Below are positions 13,270-20,364 of a DNA stretch of 21,728 bases, in pieces. Source of the DNA: CAYIHX01 sp964363305 (GTDB taxonomy: Bacteria; Bdellovibrionota; UBA1018); the NCBI GenBank assembly GCA_964363305.1, contig CAYIHX010000059.1, positions 1 through 21,728 on the forward strand, given 5' to 3'. The position numbers and the translations under genes were made by a program. The notes below the pieces were generated by a model, which worked only from the letters and a program-made list of their open reading frames with translations, did not search any database and had not been told where the DNA came from. Positions within the stretch are counted from its first letter, which is position 1. Every line of letters begins with the position of its first letter.

Positions 13270-13800
13270 ATGGTCGGATTAAAAAAACGTGAATTTTCAA
13301 CTTCAATCATCGTGGCTTTGGTAGGCGGTTCCCTCCTGTTTTCCGCCTGCTCAACTTCGCCTCAGCAGAGGATCTGCCAGGAAGAGTTTCCACTTTTTGA
13401 TCGTCGTCTCGATTTCGCGCTCTTTTCTTTGCGGCCCCCGGTGAGGATTGACCGTGGACGCGGTTTGGCGGGTTATATGGCCCCCGGTTCGGTGGCGGAC
13501 GATCTGGCGCAGTCCGTGGCTGACCCAGGATTTGGGCGGCTTTCAGATCGCGATCGGGAGGAATGGCTTCGGTGGAGTGAGCGACAGCTCTTTGGTATTC
13601 AAGATGCGCTCCGGGCCGCGAAATGGATCGAGGAGGCTGATCGGCGTGCGGCAGTCCAGCGTGATCTCAATCGTCTCGCCAATCTGTTGGTCATGTTTCA
13701 TGGCCAGGCGGATCGAGGGAGTGCCGCATCGATGTATTCGATGTTGGAGAGGATGCGCGAGCACCAGGGCGCGGCTCAGGTCAATTTCTGTAAATTTTAA
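13270..13800 (+). CDS. Lipoprotein of unknown function
   Basis: A 176-residue protein with a type II signal (KKREFSTSIIVALVGGSLLFSAC; lipobox FSAC, Cys27). The mature part contains CQEEFPLFDRRLDFALF, an Arg/Asp-rich middle (SDRDREEWLRWSERQLFGIQDALRAAKWIEEADRRA is one continuous helical region) and a helical C-terminus ending NFCKF. Three cysteines are present in all. It is predicted to be largely alpha-helical; no family is recognised. It shares the intergenic region with flagellin, divergently, and its 3' end overlaps the convergent membrane-protein gene by 20 bp. A sigma-28-like box upstream hints at a motility-linked role, which is inference. Confidence 0.75.
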   Translation: MVGLKKREFSTSIIVALVGGSLLFSACSTSPQQRICQEEFPLFDRRLDFALFSLRPPVRIDRGRGLAGYMAPGSVADDLAQSVADPGFGRLSDRDREEWLRWSERQLFGIQDALRAAKWIEEADRRAAVQRDLNRLANLLVMFHGQADRGSAASMYSMLERMREHQGAAQVNFCKF

Positions 13801-14338
13801 CGGTGCGGGTCTCGATGAGGGTCTTGCCCGGAGCCGGAATGAATTTGAAGTCGACTCGGACCTCATTCTGGCCCAGGCGTAGCGGAATGTAGTCGGTCGT
13901 GTACTTTCCTGAACTCAGATCGACGAAAACATTTGCCTCGTGGCCGCTCGCGGGGACTGAGATCGAAGCGCCTTGAAAACTGGGGGCGCCCGCTGGTCGA
14001 GATGCGAAGCTGGGCATACTCGGACCTATTTTCGCTCGAGGAAGGCAGACTTCGCCGGAAAATCTGATCTTGGCCGCCGTGGTGGTTTCTGAGGTGTCGC
14101 CGTTGCAGGAAAGTTGGGTGTTTTCAAGGAGCTGAGTGGAGGTTGTTTTCCGGCTCGCCGGTCCACGGGTCTGTATGGACGGAATTTCGTGTTCCGGCGA
14201 CAGGGCCGAGAGCTTCAGGTCGCTCCCTTCGTCTATGAGGTTGTAGGCCGAGTTGAGGAACACGAGAACCACGAGCGAAAAAATGCCGAGCTCGATGGGA
14301 TTGATTCTGAATTTTGCGTTTATTTCTGAATTCGCCAT
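13781..14338 (-). CDS. Single-pass membrane protein of unknown function
   Basis: A 185-residue protein: a short cytoplasmic start (MANSEINAKFRINPIE), one transmembrane helix (LGIFSLVVLVFLNSAYNLI, residues about 17-35), a Ser/Thr/Pro-rich linker with a Cys pair (LSCNGD and EVCLP), and a C-terminal beta-type domain (ISVPASGHEANVFVDL, YIPLRLGQNEVRVDFKFI, TRTVKIYRN) resembling an Ig-like or carbohydrate-module strand pattern. The ATG at 14338 is preceded by AAAGGT. It is divergent from the FHA/kinase operon, with which it shares a near-symmetrical promoter region, so the two may be co-regulated. No family recognised; periplasmic orientation of the C-terminus is inferred from the positive-inside rule only weakly. 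Confidence 0.75.
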   Translation of the reverse strand: MANSEINAKFRINPIELGIFSLVVLVFLNSAYNLIDEGSDLKLSALSPEHEIPSIQTRGPASRKTTSTQLLENTQLSCNGDTSETTTAAKIRFSGEVCLPRAKIGPSMPSFASRPAGAPSFQGASISVPASGHEANVFVDLSSGKYTTDYIPLRLGQNEVRVDFKFIPAPGKTLIETRTVKIYRN

Positions 14339-14349
14339 ACCTTTTGGTA

Positions 14350-14377
14350 TTATCGGTGCAATTACTTTTCTGCTTGA
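14350..14377 (-). promoter_or_regulatory. Sigma-28-like promoter of the 14338 membrane-protein gene
   Basis: On the minus strand TCAAGCAG (14370-14377), 12 bp, then ACCGATAA (14350-14357), 11 nt before the ATG. It carries the same TCAA and CCGATA elements as the flagellin promoter. GATAAT inside it also resembles a sigma-70 -10, so housekeeping use is possible. Confidence 0.5.
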
Positions 14378-14380
14378 GGT

Positions 14381-14408
14381 TCAATTGCGATCATTTTTTG
14401 TCCGATAG
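14381..14408 (+). promoter_or_regulatory. Sigma-28-like promoter of the FHA/kinase operon
   Basis: TCAATTGC (14381-14388), 12 bp, then TCCGATAG (14401-14408), with the ATG 7 nt later, so the transcript would be nearly leaderless. It sits back-to-back with the minus-strand box: the two -35 cores form TTGA-GGT-TCAA. Confidence 0.45.
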
Positions 14409-14415
14409 GCCTTCA

Positions 14416-14823
14416 ATGCAAAACGGATTCGCGTTTGGGGTGGGCTTTGCGGTCGCCGTGGTTTTAGGGAGTGTCATTCGGTTCCTGACCGGGCTTCGAA
14501 AGAACCTTCATTTCGTGCACCAGGATAGCGTCATCCCAGTCACTCTGGAGCATCGAAGGTCCATTTCTTTGCGAACCCTCCGAGAGCGGCGTTGGCGGGA
14601 GTGCGTAGAGTTGAGTTTGGGGGATGATGAGGGCAGGCTCGCGCTTCTTCAGATCTCCTTCCACCCCTGGTGGCACTTTCGCCTTGAGCAGCTCGAACAG
14701 AAAGAGGAGGCCGCGTCGGTGAAGCTGAACGGTCGATCTTTGGCGCTGAATCGGCGCGCCCGCTTGGTCGGTGGCGATCAGCTCAGGGTGGGCGAGATGC
14801 GTTACGAGGTGGAGATCCATTGA
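14416..14823 (+). CDS. Small membrane protein with FHA-like C-terminal segment
   Basis: A 135-residue protein with one N-terminal transmembrane helix (GFAFGVGFAVAVVLGSVIRFL) and a soluble part whose end, VKLNGRSLALNRRARLVGGDQLRVGEMRYEVEI, looks like the last strands of an FHA domain (the VNG...L..GD.I.IG pattern). The FHA phosphothreonine-binding loops (GR and SxxH) are not obvious, so it may be a degenerate or structural FHA-like fold. Its TGA overlaps the ATG of the hybrid kinase by one base (TGATG), implying translational coupling and a shared task, perhaps anchoring or sensing for the kinase, which has no membrane segment of its own. The ATG at 14416 is preferred over an upstream TTG (14314) that would overlap the divergent gene. 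Confidence 0.65.
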   Translation: MQNGFAFGVGFAVAVVLGSVIRFLTGLRKNLHFVHQDSVIPVTLEHRRSISLRTLRERRWRECVELSLGDDEGRLALLQISFHPWWHFRLEQLEQKEEAASVKLNGRSLALNRRARLVGGDQLRVGEMRYEVEIH

Positions 14824-16640
14824 TGAGGTCGACTTTGCGAGTTCTCTTGATCGACAGCAATGCCGGAGAGGCACGTCTTTCCAAGAGGATGCTTGAGCGG
14901 GGCAGCCAGGAGTTTTGCTTCGACTGCGTCCACGTGGTTTCTCTTGGAGAAGCCGTGCGTACGTTGCACGAGAAGACGTATGACGCGGTTTTAACTGAAC
15001 TTGATCTGGTCGACTCGCGCGGTCTGGCTACTCTTGAACGCCTGGTGTCTTGCATCGATGCGCTGGAGGAGAGTTCCCCGTCGATTCTCCTGTGGCTCAC
15101 CCACCTCGAGGAACGTCAGGTTCATGCCGCTGTCGAGGCGGGAGCCAATGAGTGTCTGTTCAAGGACAAGACGGATGATCGGCGTCTGGTTCGCGAGATT
15201 TGGATGTCCGTGCAGCAGCGCCTAGCTGTGAGGAAACTCGTGAACGCGCGGACGGAGGCCGTCAAGGCGGCCGAAGAGCGCTCGCGCTTTTCGGAATACC
15301 TCAGCCACGAGCTGCGCACGCCGTTGAACGCGGTGCTGGGCATGACGGAGGCTCTCAGCGAGACCCCTCTGAGCGCGCAGCAGCAGGATTACGTCCAGAC
15401 TTTACGGCGCGCCGGTCGGATCCTTCTCGATCAGGTGAATGGCGTGCTGGATTTGGCTCGCATCGAAGCAGGAAAGCTCTCGCCGAAAAAGGAGGCTTTC
15501 TTTCTCAAGCCGATGGTGGCCGATCTGGTGGGGCTGTTCGATGGCCTGGCTGAACGCAAGGGGCTCGTATTCAAGACCTCAGTGGCTGAGGATCTTCCTT
15601 CTCGGGTGGTCGGTGATGCGGTGAGAATTCGGCAGGTGCTCATCAACCTGATCGCGAACGCGATCAAATACACGGAACAGGGACAGGTGGCTCTTCGTTT
15701 GAGCCGATCGGGTCGCGATATCCTTTTTGAGGTCGAAGACACGGGCCCTGGGTTAACTGAGGCTGAGCGACAGCGGCTTTTCATTCCCTTTGAAACCCTG
15801 GGTGAAAGCTCTATCCAGAGTACCGGACTTGGATTGAGCCTGAGCCGTCGCCTCGTCGCCCTTTGGCAGGGCTCGATCCGTGTGAAGAGTAAAAAGGGCC
15901 ACGGCTCTATTTTCTCTTTTACCCATCCGCTCGTCGAGGGGGCGGTTTCGCTGTCGGTGGTGAAGAACAGTGAACCTCAGACAGCGAGTGCAAGTCTTCG
16001 TGTTCTCTGGGTGGATGATGAATACGACAATTACTTCGTCGCGAAAACCTTCGCGCGCTCCGCCGGGCTCGACATCGAGTACGCGGCCAGTGGCGAGCAG
16101 GCGCTTCTTCGGCTTGCGAGGACGGGAGAGAAGTTCGACTGCATCGCAGTCGATCGGCGTATGCCTGGTATGGGCGGTGCCGAGTTGATCAAGCGTGTGC
16201 GCGCGACTCGAGGCTTTGAAGGGATTCGGATTCTCGCGGTCACAGCGGACCTATCGCCCGCGAGTCATCAATCGCTTCGTTCAGCCGGCGCGGACGACGT
16301 GCTGACAAAACCCTTCTCCAAGGAGACCTTTCTGGCGGCGTTCGCGAAAACGGGCTCTGGTTCGGCAGCCGCCCATGCCGAGGAGGAGGCGTTTCTGCTT
16401 CAGCTGGGTGTCGAGTATCGTGCGAAGAAAAGGGCGGAGTTAGGACAGGTTGGGCAGTGGTTGGTGAAAAAAGAGATGGAATCGGTCAGTGGTTGGGCCC
16501 ATCAGTTGGCGGGAAGCTCCGCGAATTTCGGACTGGCGGACGTGGGTACCTTGGCCCGGAAGCTGGAGGCGTCGGCCACCTTGGGCGATCGCGTCGAAGC
16601 GGGGCGAATCCTTCAGCGAATCAAGTCTCAGCTAGCTTGA
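14823..16640 (+). CDS. Hybrid histidine kinase: REC-HisKA-HATPase-REC-HPt
   Basis: A 605-residue soluble phosphorelay protein. Domains in order: N-terminal REC-like (about 5-125); HisKA with the H-box YLSHELRTPLNAV (H162); HATPase with N-box NLIANAIKYTE (N275, N279), EDTGPG (D306) and STGLGLSLSRRL; a second REC (about 393-510) with WVDDE, VDRRMPG (D444) and TKPF (K496); and an HPt-like end with WAHQLAGSSANFG (H560). In the first REC the phospho-acceptor position reads LTELDLVDSRGL, so Glu59 aligns where LLDLGLPDSSGL-type receivers have Asp. This receiver may not be phosphorylated and could mimic the active state. The rest has the residues for a full His-Asp-His relay. A TTG at 14820 is also in frame, but the ATG coupled to the upstream stop is more likely. 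The output regulator is not in the window. Confidence 0.92.
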   Translation: MRSTLRVLLIDSNAGEARLSKRMLERGSQEFCFDCVHVVSLGEAVRTLHEKTYDAVLTELDLVDSRGLATLERLVSCIDALEESSPSILLWLTHLEERQVHAAVEAGANECLFKDKTDDRRLVREIWMSVQQRLAVRKLVNARTEAVKAAEERSRFSEYLSHELRTPLNAVLGMTEALSETPLSAQQQDYVQTLRRAGRILLDQVNGVLDLARIEAGKLSPKKEAFFLKPMVADLVGLFDGLAERKGLVFKTSVAEDLPSRVVGDAVRIRQVLINLIANAIKYTEQGQVALRLSRSGRDILFEVEDTGPGLTEAERQRLFIPFETLGESSIQSTGLGLSLSRRLVALWQGSIRVKSKKGHGSIFSFTHPLVEGAVSLSVVKNSEPQTASASLRVLWVDDEYDNYFVAKTFARSAGLDIEYAASGEQALLRLARTGEKFDCIAVDRRMPGMGGAELIKRVRATRGFEGIRILAVTADLSPASHQSLRSAGADDVLTKPFSKETFLAAFAKTGSGSAAAHAEEEAFLLQLGVEYRAKKRAELGQVGQWLVKKEMESVSGWAHQLAGSSANFGLADVGTLARKLEASATLGDRVEAGRILQRIKSQLA

Positions 16641-17207
16641 GGTCGCGCCGGGTTGGATTTTTGTTTCGCGGATGTGATGCGAGACTTCCTCAATCCGCTT
16701 GAGCTGGTACTCGATCACCTGTTCCGCATTTTTGACGAGGAGCTCGAGGTGGGCCAGCTCTTCTTGATGGTCCCGGTAGATGTTTTCAAAGCTGCGACGT
16801 TCGGGATGATTTTTCGGTGTGCGGTGAAGAGCCTTTTGTACCCGATTGAGCTCGGCGCGCTTGGCGCTGAGAAGGGCATGTAAGGGATGCACGCCCTTCA
16901 ACTCGGCCACCTCGCGCAGTAGATTTTTGCAGAGTTGATCAAAGCGCGCTTTGGCCTCTTCGAGCTGGCGGCGCGCCGATTGAACATGATGATTTTGCGT
17001 AACTTCCTCTTCGAGCATGTCCGCGCGGCGCTTCTCCGAAAGGAAGCGTTCTGTCATTCGTTGGGGGTCGGTCCCTTCGAACTGTGGCGCCGAGGTGATT
17101 CGTCGGCGGAGATCCTCGACCTGTTGGATGAGGATATCCTTCTCGAATTTGATCTTTTCGATTTCGCCGAGCATTCTTTCTGGGTCTGTATTTTTCGGGA
17201 TTTCCAC
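16632..17207 (-). CDS. Coiled-coil protein of unknown function
   Basis: A 191-residue, highly charged, almost wholly helical protein with heptad-like segments (LGEIEKIKFEKDILIQQVED, RRADMLEEEVTQNHHVQSAR, LAHLELLVKNAEQVIEYQLK). It has no signal peptide, membrane segment or catalytic motif, so it is cytoplasmic. The listed start is a GTG (17205-17207) overlapped by a palindrome; an ATG at 17174 (180 residues) is the alternative, and neither has a clear ribosome site. The 3' end overlaps the convergent kinase gene by 9 bp. It is divergent from the YhaM-like gene. Function not recognised; a structural or adaptor role would fit. Confidence 0.65.
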   Translation of the reverse strand: MEIPKNTDPERMLGEIEKIKFEKDILIQQVEDLRRRITSAPQFEGTDPQRMTERFLSEKRRADMLEEEVTQNHHVQSARRQLEEAKARFDQLCKNLLREVAELKGVHPLHALLSAKRAELNRVQKALHRTPKNHPERRSFENIYRDHQEELAHLELLVKNAEQVIEYQLKRIEEVSHHIRETKIQPGATSS

Positions 17208-17220
17208 ACTGTTCAGTGTG
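17205..17220. promoter_or_regulatory. Palindrome at the divergent promoter region
   Basis: CACACTG-TT-CAGTGTG is a perfect 7-bp inverted repeat that covers the GTG start of the coiled-coil gene and lies 89 bp upstream of the YhaM-like start. It could be an operator or a hairpin controlling translation start. Confidence 0.35.
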
Positions 17221-17308
17221 ATCGCGGGCTGAGTGGCTGTAAATGGGCAGAAAATTCCTGATCTTTTGAGTTGGCGAAAGGGGGCGATTGGGCTAGCAAG
17301 TGCCAGCC

Positions 17309-18307
17309 ATGATGAAGACTCAATTCGTGAAAGATCTCCGGGAGAAAGACGCGGTCGCCTCGCCGTTTCTTGTTAAATTCAGCGCGGTTGCCGTGGACAA
17401 GAACGGCAAGCCCTACATGAATATTGTGTTCATGGATCGGACCGGAGAGGTGGAAGCCCGGATTTGGGAGGACGTGAATCGGTATGCGGGCCAGGCTGTT
17501 CGAGACAACTTTGTCTGGGTGGAGGGGCGTTGTCAGGCCTATCAGGGGCGCAAGCAGTTGGTGGTGACCCGCTTGCAGATTTTGCGGGAGGATCAAGTGG
17601 ATCCGAAAGAATACGTGGTTGAAGGTAAGCTCGATGTGGAGAGTCTTTACGCACGCCTGCTTGAGTTCGTGGATTCGATCCAAGATCCGTTCTGTAAGGC
17701 GCTTGCGGAGTCTATTTTTCGGGACGACGCGGACATCGCGGATCGCATGAAGCGGGCGCCGGCGGCGAAGTCGGTGCATCATGCTTATCGTGGCGGAATG
17801 ATCGAGCATGTCGTTTCAATCGCGGGGATCATGAATTACCTGGCTGATCATTACGGCAAGTACTTGGATCGTGATCTGCTGCTGCTGGGCGCGTTTCTTC
17901 ATGATGTCGGGAAGCTCTGGGAACTCTCGTATGAACGGGTCACTGATTACACGATGGCGGGAAAACTCATCGGCCATCACGTGATTGGCGTGGAGCTGGT
18001 CGATCGCAAGATCCGCGAGCTCGAGGGTCAAGAAGGCCGTCTGCCTGGGCCTTTTCCGGAGGAGAAGAAGATTCTGATCAAGCATCTCATCATCGCTCAT
18101 CATGGAAAGTTGGAGTACGGCTCACCGAAGGAGCCCCATACCCTGGAGGCGATGGTCACGCATTTCGTCGATGATTTTGATTCGAAGATGTCCGCGATTT
18201 CTCAGTTTATCGAGGCGGATCAAAGCGCGGGTCGCTGGACGGCGCTTCATCGGATGTACGAGCGATTTTTTTACAAACCTGACTGGGCGCAGCCTCCTCA
18301 TACTTAG
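17309..18307 (+). CDS. YhaM-type 3'-5' exoribonuclease (OB fold + HD domain)
   Basis: A 332-residue protein. Residues of about 15-95 form an OB-fold nucleic-acid-binding domain (SPFLVKFSAVAVDKNGKPYMNIVFMDRTGEVEARIW is the typical stretch). An HD phosphohydrolase domain follows: H167 in GGMIEH, H198-D199 in FLHDVGK, H223/H224 in GHH, H264/H265 in AHHG, and D288/D289 in VDDFDSK. This is the arrangement of Bacillus YhaM, a 3'-5' exoribonuclease. Length is slightly above the usual 314. The ATG at 17309 is chosen; a GTG at 17300 would add three residues and neither has a strong ribosome site. The stop overlaps the convergent TatD stop (TTAG). Enzyme class is well supported by family; RNA versus DNA substrate is not shown here. 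Confidence 0.88.
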   Translation: MMKTQFVKDLREKDAVASPFLVKFSAVAVDKNGKPYMNIVFMDRTGEVEARIWEDVNRYAGQAVRDNFVWVEGRCQAYQGRKQLVVTRLQILREDQVDPKEYVVEGKLDVESLYARLLEFVDSIQDPFCKALAESIFRDDADIADRMKRAPAAKSVHHAYRGGMIEHVVSIAGIMNYLADHYGKYLDRDLLLLGAFLHDVGKLWELSYERVTDYTMAGKLIGHHVIGVELVDRKIRELEGQEGRLPGPFPEEKKILIKHLIIAHHGKLEYGSPKEPHTLEAMVTHFVDDFDSKMSAISQFIEADQSAGRWTALHRMYERFFYKPDWAQPPHT

Positions 18308-19107
18308 AAGCGAAAGACGTGCCGAGCGTTAGCGGTGGTCTGGCGAGCGACTTCCTCGAACGGAAGGCCGCGAATTTCCGCCAGCTTCATCGCTGTGTAC
18401 CGAACGTAGGCGGGTTCGCATTTTTTTCCTCGCATCGGAATAGGCGCGAGAAAAGGGGAGTCGGTTTCAACGAGGATGCGATCCAGCGGGAGGCTTTTCG
18501 CGGTTTCTCGCAGGTCGTCCGCGTTCTTGAAGGTCAGGATTCCTGAAAACGAGATGTAAAACCCCAGGTCGACGCAGGCTTCGGCAAAAGAGCGCGTGCC
18601 CGTGAAGCAGTGAACGACCCCGGGGATGTGGCTGCCGGTGATGCGCTTTCGATAGCGGGCGAGCGCCTCGAGTTGATCCGTCTCGGCGTCCCGGGTGTGC
18701 ACCACGATCGGGAGCTGAGTCTCCAGAGCGATTTCGAGCTGCTGCTCCAGCGCGGTCTTTTGCGACTCGCGGGGCGAGTGGTTGTAGTAGTAGTCGAGTC
18801 CGATTTCGCCGATGGCCTTGCACTTGGGGTGGGTCGCCGCTTGCCGAAGAATCGCCAGATCGCTTTCCGAAAGCGTGGAGGCCTCGTGCGGATGCACCCC
18901 TACTGTGTGAAAAACTCCGGGGTGCAACTCAGACAGTTCGCGAAGTCGAGGGAGCGCGGCGATCTCTACTCCCACGGTCAGGAGGGTTTTGACCCCGACG
19001 TCCAGGGCCTCTTGAACCAGCTGATCGGCGGTCTTGAGTCCGAAGTCTGAGTTCAGGTGACAATGGGAGTCGACCAGTTCAGGAAGATCGGCGGCCGCGG
19101 CGGTCAC
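18304..19107 (-). CDS. tatD: TatD-family metal-dependent deoxyribonuclease
   Basis: A 267-residue TIM-barrel hydrolase. Metal-site motifs appear in order: VDSHCHLN (HxH), GEIGLDYYY (Glu), VVHTRD (His), VVHCFTG (His) and VETDSPFLAP (Asp). The end GLPFEEVARQTTANARHVFRF is the standard TatD tail. TatD enzymes are 3'-5' DNA exonucleases linked to DNA repair and D-Tyr-tRNA quality control. The GTG at 19107 is preferred: it overlaps the stop of the upstream VKOR-DsbA gene as GTGA and puts the HxH motif near the N-terminus as usual. An ATG at 19152 is also in frame but would overlap the upstream gene by 49 nt. The two genes form an operon. Confidence 0.9.
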   Translation of the reverse strand: MTAAAADLPELVDSHCHLNSDFGLKTADQLVQEALDVGVKTLLTVGVEIAALPRLRELSELHPGVFHTVGVHPHEASTLSESDLAILRQAATHPKCKAIGEIGLDYYYNHSPRESQKTALEQQLEIALETQLPIVVHTRDAETDQLEALARYRKRITGSHIPGVVHCFTGTRSFAEACVDLGFYISFSGILTFKNADDLRETAKSLPLDRILVETDSPFLAPIPMRGKKCEPAYVRYTAMKLAEIRGLPFEEVARQTTANARHVFRF

Positions 19108-20297
19108 TGGTTCGAGGATTCCCTGAGCAGTGCCTCGATCAGCTGCACCCATACCGAGACGGGAAAGGCGCCTTCAACTTTATGTCCGTTGATGAAGAAG
19201 GTGGGCGTGCTTTTGACGCCGAGCCGATCCCCTTCTTCGACATCCCGCCGAATTGACGAGCGTGCCTCGTCCCCCGAGGCGCAGGCCTCAAGAGCGGCGC
19301 GATCGACGCCGTTCTCGACGGCCAGTGCAGCCGGTACGCCCGGACGAAGGCGCTCCTGATTCTCAAAGAGGCTCTCGTACACTGCTTTGAAGCGCCCGCT
19401 TTGGGCCGCGCAGAATGCGGTACTGGCTGCCTCGCAGGCGGCCGGGTGCATCGAACCCTTCATCGATGGATTGCAGGCGGCGTTGAGCGGAAAATTTCGG
19501 AATTCCACTTTCAGCTGAGTCGGGTATCGCTGAAGGAGGGAATTCAGGATGAGCGCACCCCGTTTGCAGAAGGGGCACTGAAAGTCACTGAATTCGACAA
19601 TGGTGATGGGAGCATCGGCCGGGCCGATTCTGAGATTCGCGGGCGCCGGCTGGATCGGAAGGACCGGGTTTCCGAGGACCGCTTGGACCCACTGAGTTCG
19701 GGTTTCGGCGTCGATATCTTGGGTGTCCATGAGCTTCAATACGAGTGCGCTCCCGATCAATGCGACGCCGGCCAAAGTGCCAAAGGTTTTCCAGCGGGCG
19801 CGATCGAGGGGGCGTACTTGGAGCGACTCCGGGCGCAGGGAGAGGGACAGGATAAATGATGCGAAGATGATCGCGTCGATTCCGAGGCACATCAGGCAGA
19901 GGGTTCCGATCGCCCCCACCATGATGGCGAGATAGACGAGCGCGACGATGAGACCGAGGAGGGTCCACACGGCTGCGGCGCGGACCACTTCTTTGCGCCA
20001 GAAGACCTGGGTCACGCCAATCAGCGCGAGCAACAGGAGGACGAGGAACCAGCCGGCCCCCAGGCTGGAGACCGGTAGGCCTGGAATAAGCTGCGCGAAT
20101 CGGCTCGCCGCGATGACGTCGCAATTGACCGCCTCCCCGACGTTACAGAAGGACTGAAAGGGCGCGGTTCCGTTTCGAATTTCGTAAAAATGCTGAGTCA
20201 GCGCGACCGAGAGCGTAAAACCGGCTAGCGCGAGACTAGCGATCACCCAGAAGCGAAAGACGACGTTTTTCGGATTTTGTGCTTTCATGCGAGTCAT
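19104..20297 (-). CDS. VKOR-DsbA fusion: membrane disulfide-generating oxidoreductase
   Basis: A 397-residue two-domain protein. The N-terminal half is an integral-membrane vitamin K epoxide reductase homologue with about five helices, the loop pair C51/C59 (FCNVGEAVNC) and the redox CLMC (C134, C137) in GTLCLMCLG. The C-terminal half is an exported DsbA/thioredoxin domain with FQCPFCK (C241, C244), the cis-proline STPTFF (P365) and an extra Cys pair (C275, C288). VKOR passes electrons from DsbA to quinone, taking the place of DsbB, so one polypeptide can oxidise thiols and recycle itself. This suits the many Cys-rich lipoproteins encoded nearby. A second ATG at 20288 is possible; no strong ribosome site is seen. 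It is coupled to TatD downstream by a 4-nt overlap. Confidence 0.9.
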   Translation of the reverse strand: MTRMKAQNPKNVVFRFWVIASLALAGFTLSVALTQHFYEIRNGTAPFQSFCNVGEAVNCDVIAASRFAQLIPGLPVSSLGAGWFLVLLLLALIGVTQVFWRKEVVRAAAVWTLLGLIVALVYLAIMVGAIGTLCLMCLGIDAIIFASFILSLSLRPESLQVRPLDRARWKTFGTLAGVALIGSALVLKLMDTQDIDAETRTQWVQAVLGNPVLPIQPAPANLRIGPADAPITIVEFSDFQCPFCKRGALILNSLLQRYPTQLKVEFRNFPLNAACNPSMKGSMHPAACEAASTAFCAAQSGRFKAVYESLFENQERLRPGVPAALAVENGVDRAALEACASGDEARSSIRRDVEEGDRLGVKSTPTFFINGHKVEGAFPVSVWVQLIEALLRESSNQ

Positions 20298-20364
20298 TGT
20301 GCTGCTGGAAAAAAGATAGCATGCTTTTTATTCCTTAAGCCATAGCGGACTGGAGCGGGGAAAT

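Noticed and set aside
14314..14415. N-terminal extension of the FHA-like protein from a TTG start, giving a second hydrophobic helix
   Set aside because: It would overlap the divergent gene's start by 25 bp and contain the candidate promoter; the ATG at 14416 fits better.
17213..17809. 198-codon minus-strand open frame over the YhaM-like gene
   Set aside because: Antisense shadow of the OB and HD coding region; His/Leu/Arg-rich with no recognisable domain.
20300..20335. AT-rich AAAAAAG...AGCATGCT...TTTTT stretch as a terminator
   Set aside because: It lies between two divergent genes, where no transcript needs ending; only the 8-bp AGCATGCT is a true palindrome. It more likely contributes to the promoters.
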